NCBI GenBank assembly: GCA_004347685.1
Contig: SLTJ01000016.1
Span: 1-64,000 of the forward strand
Length of the DNA: 64,000 bases
Direction: 5' to 3'
From: Clostridia bacterium
GTDB lineage: Bacteria > Bacillota > DSM-521 > Neomoorellales > SLTJ01
This document shows, piece by piece, positions 42,612 to 51,000 of the stretch (the stretch's first letter is position 1; each line of letters starts with the position of its first letter). The position numbers were made by a program, and so were the translations under genes. The notes under the pieces are model-generated. The model was not told the origin of the DNA and did not search any database. It saw only the letters and a list, made by a program, of their open reading frames with translations.

Positions 42612-43964
42612 CTAACCCAGCCGGTTGAGCACTAGGCCGGTTACGAGCTTGGGCCAGAAGTAGGTGGATTTCTGGGGCATTTTTTGCCCGGCGCGGGCCA
42701 GGGAGACTACCTGGTCAAGGGTTGGAGGATTTAGTAGGAATGCCATCTCGGTCCGGCCCGACCGGACTGCGGCAATGGCTTCTTCTGCCTGATGGGTAAA
42801 CTCCAGGTTTTTTTGCGGATCCACCCCCAGGATACCTTCCAGGACCAGTTTGTGCAGCACCGGCACGTCCAAGGGCCGAGGGGGTGTCCCGGTCTGGCCC
42901 GGAGGGTCTCCCGCCGGCCTGCCTCCGGCAGCTTTTCCCTGCAGGCTGCCAGGGACCCCTGGCTCCGCGGCGCCCCCCTCTCCGGTTTCATCCTGGTTCT
43001 CCCATGCTCGCCACAGGAGATATACCCTCTCTCCACCCAGGTACATACCAAAGGCGTGGCCCTTTTCCCCTGCCTCCTTGAGGAGGCCCAAAAACTCAGC
43101 AATGCCCCGGGCCAGGTCGTACGCGGTCACGGAGAAACTCTCCTCTACCCGGCGCAAAACCTCCGCCGGGCGAGGCGGAGGGATACGGCATACCAGCCGG
43201 TGGGTGGGCAGGATCAGCAGGCCGGGATCGAACATGTTGGTGAGGGCCATCATCACGTGGGCGGAGCCGGGGTCGCCGGCCTCGCGGTGATACTGCAGGG
43301 CCGTCTCATACCGGTGGTGGCCGTCGGCGATATAGATGGTCTGCGGCGCCATGAAGGCCCGGACTTCACGTATTACCTGCTCTTCTTTAATCACCCACAG
43401 GCGGTGGCGGATGCCGCCCTCGTCTACGGCCTCGGCCTGCGGCAAACTGCCGCTGACCACCTGCCGGAACATTTCATCTACCCTGTGCCCGGGGTCCAGA
43501 TAGAGCCCGAAGATAGGGCTGAAATTGGCCCGGCAGGTACGGAGCAGGGCTAACCTGTCGGCCCTGGCCTGGGGCAGGGTATCTTCGTGAGGGAGCACCT
43601 CTCCCTCGCCATAATCCGCCAGCCGCACCCTGGCCAGGAAAGATGAACGGCAAAAATCGCGGCCCTGCCAGGTAAACTCCTGCCGGTAAGAGTAGAGGGC
43701 CGGGCTTTCTTCTGGCAGCAAGACCCCCTCCTCCAGCCACTGCTGCAGGTAACTGCTGGCCCGGGTGTAGCGGTTGTTCTGGGGCGTGTCATCGTCCCCG
43801 ATTCTGCCTAGCTCCAGGCGGATGACATTGTACGGATGCCGGCGGTGATATTCTTCCTGAGCGGCGGCAGTGATCACGTCGTAAGGCGGGGCAATAACAT
43901 CGTCCAGCTTCTCAATGCGGCTCAGGTCATAGCGCAGGCCCTGAAACGGAATAACAGTTGCCAT
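42612..43964 (-). CDS. DUF1015 family protein
   Basis: A 450-aa protein of the DUF1015 family, often next to serine-biosynthesis genes, with unknown function. It begins VIPFQGLRYDLSRIEKLDDVIAPPYDVI and contains YIADGHHRYETALQYH (about residues 205-222), the conserved core of the family. A Gly/Pro-rich low-complexity stretch occurs at about 330-365. ATG 43964 with a GGAGGC site is preferred to an in-frame start at 44042. Confidence 0.85.
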   Translation of the reverse strand: MATVIPFQGLRYDLSRIEKLDDVIAPPYDVITAAAQEEYHRRHPYNVIRLELGRIGDDDTPQNNRYTRASSYLQQWLEEGVLLPEESPALYSYRQEFTWQGRDFCRSSFLARVRLADYGEGEVLPHEDTLPQARADRLALLRTCRANFSPIFGLYLDPGHRVDEMFRQVVSGSLPQAEAVDEGGIRHRLWVIKEEQVIREVRAFMAPQTIYIADGHHRYETALQYHREAGDPGSAHVMMALTNMFDPGLLILPTHRLVCRIPPPRPAEVLRRVEESFSVTAYDLARGIAEFLGLLKEAGEKGHAFGMYLGGERVYLLWRAWENQDETGEGGAAEPGVPGSLQGKAAGGRPAGDPPGQTGTPPRPLDVPVLHKLVLEGILGVDPQKNLEFTHQAEEAIAAVRSGRTEMAFLLNPPTLDQVVSLARAGQKMPQKSTYFWPKLVTGLVLNRLG

Positions 43965-44067
43965 TTTTTGCCTCCAGAGTTTTTCTGATACCGTTATTTT
44001 ACCAGGAAAACCTGATGGGGAAAAGGGCCAGGTGCGGCGCAAAACTTCTTTTTAAACTTATCGGCTA

Positions 44068-44096
44068 TGGTTCAGCCGGAAAAAAAGTGATATAAT
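44068..44096 (+). promoter_or_regulatory. Extended -10 promoter before the amidohydrolase gene
   Basis: TGATATAAT (44088-44096) is an extended -10 with a perfect TATAAT. The -35 is weak (TGGTTC, 17 nt upstream). A CGGCT / AGCCG inverted repeat (44062-44078) overlaps the -35 region and could be an operator. Confidence 0.6.
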
Positions 44097-44175
44097 AGCA
44101 AAAATAAACCGGCCCGGACCGTGAAGATGCGACAGGCGGGACGTGAGTGGAAAGACCGAAAGGAGCTACTGCAGA

Positions 44176-45033
44176 GTGCAGGTTTTCGACAGTCATGTTC
44201 ACATCGTGGTGCCTGAGTGGTTATCACCGCAAGCCGTGGCCAGCATGAGCAGCCTGGCCCCCGACTTTGCCCGGCGGCTGGAGATACAGGCCGAGCCGGC
44301 CCGTCTGCGGGCCTTCCTGGAGGCTGACGGGATAGAGGGGGCCTTTATCATCATGTCCTGGCACGATTTGCGCCCGGCGGGGCGGGATACCAATCTTTAT
44401 CTCGCCGAATATTGCCGCCGCGAAGCCGATTTTTTTGTCCCCATCGCTTACCTGGAGCCTTTGACTATCCCCGACCCGGCCGAGCTGCTGGAAGACCTGG
44501 TGGTGAACTACGGCATGCGCGGCCTGAAGCTGCACCCTCCTTCGGGGTTTTATCCCAACGATTCGCGCCTTTACCCTTTGTATGCCAAGGCGGCGGAGCT
44601 TAACATCCCGGTTTTCTTACATATTGGTTCCAGCACTTTACCCGGCATGCGACTGAAATACGCCCGGCCCATCTACCTGGACGACGTGGCCGTAGATTTC
44701 CCCGATTTGACCATCATCATGATACATGCCGGCCGGGGTTACGACTATGAAGCCGCCTTCTGCCTGGCCAGGTTGCACCCTAATATGATTCTAGACATCA
44801 CCGGCCTGCCACCCAACAGGTTATTACAATATTTTCCTGAATTGGAACGGCTGGCCGAGCGGGTTCTCTTCGGGTCTGATTGGCCGACCTTTCCTGCCAC
44901 TCCCGGCAGCAACGCGGCAGCCATCCGCAACCTGCCCTTGGCCGAAAGCAGCATTACCATGATCTTGCGCGAAAACGCCCGTCGGCTCATGGCCAGGCAC
45001 AATATGTCCGGCAGCCTTCTTAACTTTTCTTGA
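44176..45033 (+). CDS. Amidohydrolase family protein (ACMSD-like)
   Basis: A 285-aa metal-dependent hydrolase or decarboxylase of the amidohydrolase-2 type. Metal-site motifs are FDSHVHI at the N-terminus, RGLKLHPP (about residue 113), FLHIG (about 150), MIHAGRG (about 186) and LFGSDWPTFP (about 235). The substrate is not predictable; relatives include ACMSD and 4-oxalomesaconate hydratase-type enzymes. GTG 44176 with AAAGGAG upstream is preferred; GTG 44143 is an in-frame alternative. It has its own promoter upstream of the tig-clpP-clpX group. Confidence 0.8.
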   Translation: MQVFDSHVHIVVPEWLSPQAVASMSSLAPDFARRLEIQAEPARLRAFLEADGIEGAFIIMSWHDLRPAGRDTNLYLAEYCRREADFFVPIAYLEPLTIPDPAELLEDLVVNYGMRGLKLHPPSGFYPNDSRLYPLYAKAAELNIPVFLHIGSSTLPGMRLKYARPIYLDDVAVDFPDLTIIMIHAGRGYDYEAAFCLARLHPNMILDITGLPPNRLLQYFPELERLAERVLFGSDWPTFPATPGSNAAAIRNLPLAESSITMILRENARRLMARHNMSGSLLNFS

Positions 45034-45140
45034 CAGGCCAGCGGGCATTTGTTAAGATTACTCTACCGAGATGGCAGCAGGAAATTGGACACTTGCAGCG
45101 AAGTCTTTGTAAAGCTGGTAAGGTGTTAGAGGGGGATAAG

Positions 45141-46433
45141 ATGCAGACCCAGGTGGAGAAAATAGATGGGAGTCGGGTCAGAATACAGATCGAAGTAGAG
45201 CCAACCGTTCTAGACCAGGCTCTGGAGCGGGCTTATCGCAAGCTGGTGAAACAGGTAGCGGTCCCTGGCTTTCGCCGGGGCAAGGTGCCACGCCGGGTTC
45301 TGGAGAACTACATCGGGCGTGAACCCATATACACCGAGGCCGTGGATATGGTTGTGCCGGAGGCTTATAAAGAGGCGGTGGCGCAGGGTAACGTGGAGCC
45401 CGTAGGCCAGCCCGAGCTGGAGATTGTCAAAATGGAGGAAGGCCAGCCTTTTGTTTTTACGGCTACGGTGGAGGTCAAGCCAGAAGTCACCCTGGGTCAA
45501 TATAAAGGGCTAGCGGTAGAGCGTCCGCAGATAGAAGTTACCGAGGCGCGGGTTGAGGAGCAGTTACGGCTGCTGCAGCAGCGCTACGCCCGGATGGAGG
45601 CGGTAGAAGAGGGCTTTGTGGCCGAGGGTGATCTGGTGACCTTGGACTTCCATGGCACGGTGGATGGGCAAACCTTCCCCGGCGCAGATGCGGAAAACTA
45701 TACCCTGGAGGTAGGTAAGGACAGGTTTATGCCCGGCTTCGCCGAGCAACTGGTCGGCGCCAGACCGGGTGAGGAAAGGGAGATCAGGGTCCACTTGCCG
45801 CAGGATTACGTAAACGAAACGCTGGCTGGCAAGGAAGTTATCTTCAGGGTGACGATAAAAGAAGTAAAGCGCCCGGTCCTTTCCGACCTTGACGATGAGT
45901 TTGCCAGGGATGTGAGCGAGTTTGATACCCTGGAGGAATTAAAGGAGGATATCCGCAAGCGCCTGTATGAGCGGGCCGAGGCCCAGGCCCGGGAGAAAAC
46001 GCGTCAGCAACTGGCAGAAATGGCGGCCCAGAATGCCACTCTGGAAATTCCCCCGGCTATGGTGCAAATGCAGGTTGAGGCGGCTGTCCGCGATCTCCAA
46101 GCCCGGCTGCAAACCCAGGGATTAACTCTGGAAGATTACCTGAAGCTCACCGATACCTCAGAGGAGGAGATGCGACAGGCGTTTGCCGTTGAGGCCGAAC
46201 AGCGGCTGCGGCGGCGGCTGGTCCTGGAGGCCATCGCCAGGGAAGAGAATATCCAGGTTATAGAGACGGAAATGGAGCAGGAAATTGCGGGGCTGGTAAA
46301 GAATGATAACCGTGCCCCGGATGCAGTCCGCCGTGAGCTGGCGGAGCAAGGGGTTCTCGATATACTGGAAGAAAACCTGAAGGTCAGCAAAGCCCTTGAT
46401 TTTTTGGTAGCTCAAAGCCAGGAAAAGGAGTGA
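45141..46433 (+). CDS. tig: Trigger factor
   Basis: A ribosome-associated chaperone and prolyl isomerase of 430 aa. The ribosome-binding signature is GFRRGKVPRRVLENYIG (about residues 41-58). The FKBP-like domain is at about 150-240 (VTLDFHGTVDG, VGKDRFMPGFAEQLVGA), followed by the helical C-terminal domain. ATG 45141 with AGAGGGGGA upstream gives normal length; the frame is open upstream to 45030. It precedes clpP and clpX as in most Firmicutes. Confidence 0.96.
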   Translation: MQTQVEKIDGSRVRIQIEVEPTVLDQALERAYRKLVKQVAVPGFRRGKVPRRVLENYIGREPIYTEAVDMVVPEAYKEAVAQGNVEPVGQPELEIVKMEEGQPFVFTATVEVKPEVTLGQYKGLAVERPQIEVTEARVEEQLRLLQQRYARMEAVEEGFVAEGDLVTLDFHGTVDGQTFPGADAENYTLEVGKDRFMPGFAEQLVGARPGEEREIRVHLPQDYVNETLAGKEVIFRVTIKEVKRPVLSDLDDEFARDVSEFDTLEELKEDIRKRLYERAEAQAREKTRQQLAEMAAQNATLEIPPAMVQMQVEAAVRDLQARLQTQGLTLEDYLKLTDTSEEEMRQAFAVEAEQRLRRRLVLEAIAREENIQVIETEMEQEIAGLVKNDNRAPDAVRRELAEQGVLDILEENLKVSKALDFLVAQSQEKE

Positions 46434-46441
46434 GATGATCA

Positions 46442-47038
46442 TTGAGCGTTTTTGTCCCGATGGTAGTGGAACAGACGAACCGGGGCGAGCGGGCTTATGA
46501 CATTTATTCTCGCTTGTTGAAGGATCGGATTGTTTTTATCGGCAGCCCGATAGATGATCATGTGGCTAACCTGGTCATTGCGCAGTTATTGTTCCTGGAG
46601 GCTGAAGACCCGGAAAAAGACATCAGCCTCTATGTCAACAGTCCCGGCGGCTCTATTACCTCGGGGATGGCGATATTTGACACCATGAATTATATCCGCC
46701 CTGATGTGTCCACCATCTGCGTGGGCCTGGCCGCCAGTATGGCCGCCTTTCTGATGGCCGCCGGGGCCAAGGGTAAGCGCTTTGCCCTGCCCCACAGCGA
46801 GATTATGATTCACCAGCCGATGGGGGGAGCTCAAGGCCAGGCGGTAGATATCGAAATTCACACCAAGCGCATTTTGCGGGTAAAGCAGGACTTGAATACT
46901 ATTCTGGCCGAGATTACCGGGAAACCCTTGGAGCAAATTGAGCGGGATACCGACCGGGATCATTTCATGACCCCGGAGGAAGCCCGGGATTACGGGCTGA
47001 TCGACCGGGTGATTACCCGGCGAGAGCTTCGTAAATGA
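46442..47038 (+). CDS. clpP: ATP-dependent Clp protease proteolytic subunit
   Basis: A 198-aa serine protease that forms the ClpP barrel. The catalytic Ser is in [14 protein letters not shown], the His in [14 protein letters not shown] and the Asp in the [10 protein letters not shown] region. It begins [22 protein letters not shown], typical of the family. The TTG start at 46442 has AAAAGGAG upstream, 8 nt after tig. Confidence 0.97.
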   Translation: MSVFVPMVVEQTNRGERAYDIYSRLLKDRIVFIGSPIDDHVANLVIAQLLFLEAEDPEKDISLYVNSPGGSITSGMAIFDTMNYIRPDVSTICVGLAASMAAFLMAAGAKGKRFALPHSEIMIHQPMGGAQGQAVDIEIHTKRILRVKQDLNTILAEITGKPLEQIERDTDRDHFMTPEEARDYGLIDRVITRRELRK

Positions 47039-47057
47039 ACGCAAGAGAGGTGGCACA

Positions 47058-48311
47058 ATGTACAGGGACGACAAGGGTCAGCTTAAATGCTCCTTTTGTG
47101 GTAAGCTGCAGGATCAGGTCAAGAAGCTGGTGGCCGGACCGGGGGTCTATATTTGTGATGAGTGTATAGAGCTATGCAACGAGATCATTGAGGAGGAACT
47201 GAGCGAAGAACTAAACTACGAGATGGGGGAAATCCCCAAACCGCGGGAAATCAAGGAGATACTTGACCAGTACGTGATCGGGCAGGAGCAGGCCAAGAAG
47301 ACTCTGGCCGTGGCCGTGTATAACCACTATAAACGCATCCACATGGGAATGAAGGTAGATGAAGTAGAGCTGCAAAAGAGCAACATTCTCATGCTGGGTC
47401 CGACCGGCAGCGGCAAGACCTTACTAGCACAGACCCTGGCCCGCATCCTGAATGTCCCCTTTGCCATCGCCGATGCCACCTCTCTCACTGAGGCCGGATA
47501 TGTGGGTGAGGATGTAGAAAATATTCTCCTCAAGTTGATCCAGGCGGCTGATTACGATGTGGAGAAAGCAGAGAAAGGTATTGTCTATATTGACGAGGTT
47601 GACAAGATAGCCCGGAAGTCCGAGAACCCGTCTATCACCCGGGATGTTTCCGGGGAAGGCGTGCAGCAAGCGCTGCTGAAAATCCTTGAAGGTACCGTGG
47701 CCAGCGTGCCGCCTCAGGGAGGGCGCAAGCATCCGCACCAGGAGTTCATCCAGCTTGACACGACCAATATTCTTTTTATCTGCGGCGGGGCCTTTGACGG
47801 TGTTGATAAGATAATCCAGAACCGCATCGGGAAGAGCGGCCTGGGCTTCGGGGCCGACGTGCGGCCGAAGCAGGATCGCCAGGTGGGCGACCTGTTACGA
47901 CAGATCATGCCCCAGGACCTGCTCAAGTACGGTTTGATTCCCGAATTTGTAGGCCGGCTGCCAATCGTGGTCACCCTGGACGCCTTGGATGAAGAAGCCT
48001 TAATCCGTATCCTCACTGAACCGAAAAACGCCATTGTCCGCCAGTACCAGAAGCTGTTTGAGCTGGACGGGGCGGCCCTGGAGTTCAAGAATGAGGCTTT
48101 GGAGGCCGTGGCCAAGGAGGCCATTAAGCGCAATACCGGCGCCCGCGGCCTGAGGGCCATCCTGGAAGAAATAATGCTGGAAATCATGTACGAGCTTCCA
48201 TCCCGTGCCGATGTGAGCAAGTGCATTATCACCAAGGAAGTAATCTCCCGCCAGGAAGCCCCCATCCTGCTGGCGGTGGAACGGAAGAAGAAAAAGGAAG
48301 AGACGGCCTGA
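47058..48311 (+). CDS. clpX: ATP-dependent Clp protease ATP-binding subunit ClpX
   Basis: A 417-aa AAA+ unfoldase partner of ClpP. The N-terminal zinc-binding domain is CSFCGK with CDECIELC. Walker A is [10 protein letters not shown], Walker B is [10 protein letters not shown], and the ClpP-binding IGF-type loop appears as the [12 protein letters not shown] stretch. The pore-loop GYVGEDV is present. Length is standard. It is the end of the tig-clpP-clpX unit and is followed by a good terminator. Confidence 0.97.
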   Translation: MYRDDKGQLKCSFCGKLQDQVKKLVAGPGVYICDECIELCNEIIEEELSEELNYEMGEIPKPREIKEILDQYVIGQEQAKKTLAVAVYNHYKRIHMGMKVDEVELQKSNILMLGPTGSGKTLLAQTLARILNVPFAIADATSLTEAGYVGEDVENILLKLIQAADYDVEKAEKGIVYIDEVDKIARKSENPSITRDVSGEGVQQALLKILEGTVASVPPQGGRKHPHQEFIQLDTTNILFICGGAFDGVDKIIQNRIGKSGLGFGADVRPKQDRQVGDLLRQIMPQDLLKYGLIPEFVGRLPIVVTLDALDEEALIRILTEPKNAIVRQYQKLFELDGAALEFKNEALEAVAKEAIKRNTGARGLRAILEEIMLEIMYELPSRADVSKCIITKEVISRQEAPILLAVERKKKKEETA

Positions 48312-48346
48312 GACGAGGTATTCCTGCCAGCGAAGCGACAAAGTGT

Positions 48347-48373
48347 AAGTCCCCCCGGCGAGGGGGCTTTTTT
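48347..48373 (+). terminator. Rho-independent terminator after clpX
   Basis: A CCCCC / GGGGG stem with a short loop, extended by an AAG/CTT pair, is followed by TTTTTT (48368-48373). It ends the clp transcript before the catabolic island begins. Confidence 0.85.
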
Positions 48374-48435
48374 ACTTTATGCGTGTTCCTGGAGGTCACG
48401 TTATCATCCGCATATGTTCTCAGGCCAAATTGTTG

Positions 48436-48450
48436 ATGAAAAATGTTCAT
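48436..48450 (+). promoter_or_regulatory. Inverted repeat upstream of the carboxylase cluster, possible operator
   Basis: ATGAA (48436-48440) and TTCAT (48446-48450) form a symmetric site in the AT-rich 234-nt gap 48374-48607. A -10-like TATGAT is seen at 48490-48495 without a good -35. It could be bound by the PucR/CdaR-type regulator encoded downstream; this is a guess from position. Confidence 0.3.
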
Positions 48451-48607
48451 TATTTTGTTTCCGGAGGACGTAGTATGGTGTCGTAGTTTTATGATAGAGT
48501 TGGGATAAAGAAAGAAACCAATAAGCAAGAGGTGGTGAAAATATTTTCGTGAAGGCATTTGTTTTTGTAAATCTTGGCGGACAGGAAAGCGGAAGGAGGT
48601 AGTGCCG

Positions 48608-50659
48608 GTGGGCAGGCGAGTAACTGTAGATATAGATACAGGGGGCACCTTTACCGACGGCTTTTTTGCCTGCGGCGAGGACTTTGAGAAGGTGAAGGTG
48701 GATACAACCCCTCATGACCTTACGGTATGTATCGCCAATTGCATTGATGAAGGGTCCAAGAAGTTAGGTTATGACAGCATGGCTAAAATGTTGCGCGACA
48801 CAGAGATAATTCGCTATTCCACCACGGTAGGCACTAACGCCCTTATCCAACATACCGGGCCAAAGTTGGGGCTGATCGTTTCTAAGGGTTATGAAACCAC
48901 CCTGTATCGGGAGCCCGACGGTCGTCCTCCGGTCTTCGATTTTGTCATAAGCCCGGATATGGTGATCGGAATTACCGGGGAGATAGGTTCTAACGGGGAG
49001 GAAGTCATCCAGGTAGATAAAGAAGAAATACGGGCCGCAGTAAAACAACTTCTGGAGCTTGGCGCGCGAATAATTGCCGTATCTCTACTTAATTCCCATC
49101 TGAATCCCATTCATGAAAAAACTGTAAAAGAGACGGTAGAAGAAGATTACCCCAAACACTATCTTGGTTCCGTACCAGTTTTGTTGGGCAGCGAGACTAC
49201 CAGCCGCGGGGACAATGCCCTTCGTACCAACACCGCTCTGGTGAATGCCTATCTACACAGAGATATGGTCAGGTATCTATATAAGGCCGAGGACGATTTG
49301 CGCAAGCTAGAGTACGGCCGGCCCCTTCTTATTGACCACGCTACCGGGGGAGCCGCCCGAGTGGCCAAGACCAGGGCCATTGACACGTATAGTTCCGGGC
49401 CAGCCGCCGGTGTCCTGGGAGCGGCCCAACTATGCCGCACCTTCAACCTGCGCAAGGTGGTCACCCTGGATATAGGCGGCACCAGCAGTGACATTGCCTT
49501 AATCATTGACGGGAAGAATACGTATTCCCTCACCCCACAGATAGAAGGCATTACCGTTAGTAGCCCGGCTGTAAATGTGCTGGCCATCGGAGCCGGCGGC
49601 GGATCAATCGCCCGGGTTGCAGGCGGTGTTCTCACAGTGGGGCCGGACAGCGCCGGCGCCATGCCTGGACCGGTATGCTATGGCTTTGGCGGTATGGAGG
49701 CTACGGCCACGGATGCCTGCCTGGCTTTGGGCTACATCGCCCCGGACTATTTCCTGGGGGGCCGGCGGAAGTTGGATAAAGGGGCCGCATTGGAAGCCAT
49801 CCAGCACCAGATCGCTCAACCCCTGGGGATAAGCCTGGAGGAAGCCTCCCTCCGCATTAAACAGGGCATTGAGGCCAATGTGGCCCGCTCTATTTCCGCC
49901 TTACTAAAACAACATGGATACGTCAACCCGGAGGAGTTCTGCCTCTTTGTATACGGCGGGGCTGGCGGCCTTTTCTGTGCCGGCATAAGCCAGCAACTGG
50001 GTGTCAAGCGTGTATATACCTTCCCCTTTAGCGCCGTTTTTTCGGCCTTCGGTTCGGCCAGCATGGATGTGCTCCACATCTATGAGGAGTACTTCCGATT
50101 TCGGCTGGGGCCCGGACCGGGGCCGGACCTTGAAGCCCTTAATCGCGTGTTGGCCGGCATGAAGCAGAGGGCCGTCCGGGATATGCGCGGCGAGGGTTTT
50201 GCGGCAGATCACATTGCTTTTTCCCTGGAATTGGAGGTTATCGCGGAAGGGTTTGAAGAAGCCTTCATGTTCACCGCACCTGTGTCCGAGATTAAGGGGG
50301 CTCAGGATATAGGGCTCCTCTACCAGGCCTTTGTTTCCGCCTCAGGGGCCAAGGAAGGGGAAGTGGTTCTCTTGCGGCTGAAGGCCACCGCACCTGTGGC
50401 CCACTATACCATGCCCAAGCGTAGGTTAGGTGGGACCGACCCTTCGCCGGCCCTCAAGACCATACGGGAGGTGTACTGGGGTGGAGACGGGAGGCAGGCG
50501 ACCCCGGTCTACGAGCGTGAGAGGCTGGAGCCCGGCCACGTGGTAGCTGGTCCGGCTATCATTGAAGCCGATGACACCACTTACGTTTTTCCTGAGGGCA
50601 TGGTGTACGTGGTTGACGAGTACATGAGCGGCATCATTGAACGGAGGGCCCAATCATGA
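48608..50659 (+). CDS. HyuA-like ATPase subunit of a ketone-carboxylase-type complex (first copy)
   Basis: A 683-aa member of the hydantoinase A / oxoprolinase family with an ASKHA-type ATP site. Phosphate-1 motif is DIDTGGTFTDGF (about residues 8-19) and phosphate-2 is TLDIGGTSSDIALI (about 287-300); a glycine-rich AIGAGGGSIARV and GPGPVCYGFGG-like region follow. Family members hydrolyse ATP in hydantoinases, 5-oxoprolinase, and acetone or acetophenone carboxylases. The GTG 48608 has GGAAGGAGGT upstream; GTG 48602 is too close to that site. With the next three genes the layout is HyuA, small Zn subunit, HyuA, HyuB, as in apcABCD. That favours carboxylase over hydantoinase; the substrate is unknown. 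Confidence 0.8.
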   Translation: MGRRVTVDIDTGGTFTDGFFACGEDFEKVKVDTTPHDLTVCIANCIDEGSKKLGYDSMAKMLRDTEIIRYSTTVGTNALIQHTGPKLGLIVSKGYETTLYREPDGRPPVFDFVISPDMVIGITGEIGSNGEEVIQVDKEEIRAAVKQLLELGARIIAVSLLNSHLNPIHEKTVKETVEEDYPKHYLGSVPVLLGSETTSRGDNALRTNTALVNAYLHRDMVRYLYKAEDDLRKLEYGRPLLIDHATGGAARVAKTRAIDTYSSGPAAGVLGAAQLCRTFNLRKVVTLDIGGTSSDIALIIDGKNTYSLTPQIEGITVSSPAVNVLAIGAGGGSIARVAGGVLTVGPDSAGAMPGPVCYGFGGMEATATDACLALGYIAPDYFLGGRRKLDKGAALEAIQHQIAQPLGISLEEASLRIKQGIEANVARSISALLKQHGYVNPEEFCLFVYGGAGGLFCAGISQQLGVKRVYTFPFSAVFSAFGSASMDVLHIYEEYFRFRLGPGPGPDLEALNRVLAGMKQRAVRDMRGEGFAADHIAFSLELEVIAEGFEEAFMFTAPVSEIKGAQDIGLLYQAFVSASGAKEGEVVLLRLKATAPVAHYTMPKRRLGGTDPSPALKTIREVYWGGDGRQATPVYERERLEPGHVVAGPAIIEADDTTYVFPEGMVYVVDEYMSGIIERRAQS

Positions 50660-51000
50660 CGAGGAAGGTGCAGATTACCGAGTATTTAGACATTGACCTG
50701 GAACGGGAAATGTGGTGCTGCAACCGCTGCGGCCGCGAACTCATTTCGGCCCGCACCAGTTACAAGCAGGGCTGCCTCGTATACGAACGCGAACCCAGGG
50801 ATATATACAATCCCCTGGTGGACGAGGCTTTTAGTTTTGCTCCCAACCCGGACTGGCTCAGGTATCTGGAGTTTTACTGCCCTGGCTGCGGCACCATGAT
50901 TGAGGTGGAGGCATTGCCTCCGGGTCACCCCACCACCTATGACATAGAACTTGACGTTGACGCCCTGAAAAGAAAGTGCTCCGGAGGTGGCCAAGAGTGA
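50656..51000 (+). CDS. Small zinc-ribbon subunit, acetone-carboxylase gamma-like
   Basis: A 114-aa protein with two CXXC pairs (C22/C25 in CNRCG, C75/C78 in CPGCG), as in the small gamma-type subunits of acetone and acetophenone carboxylases. It starts with MTRKVQITEYLDIDLE, characteristic of that family as I recall it. It overlaps the preceding HyuA-like gene (ATGA) and the next one (GTGA), so all three are translationally coupled. Its presence is the best evidence that the cluster is a ketone carboxylase and not a hydantoinase. Confidence 0.75.
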   Translation: MTRKVQITEYLDIDLEREMWCCNRCGRELISARTSYKQGCLVYEREPRDIYNPLVDEAFSFAPNPDWLRYLEFYCPGCGTMIEVEALPPGHPTTYDIELDVDALKRKCSGGGQE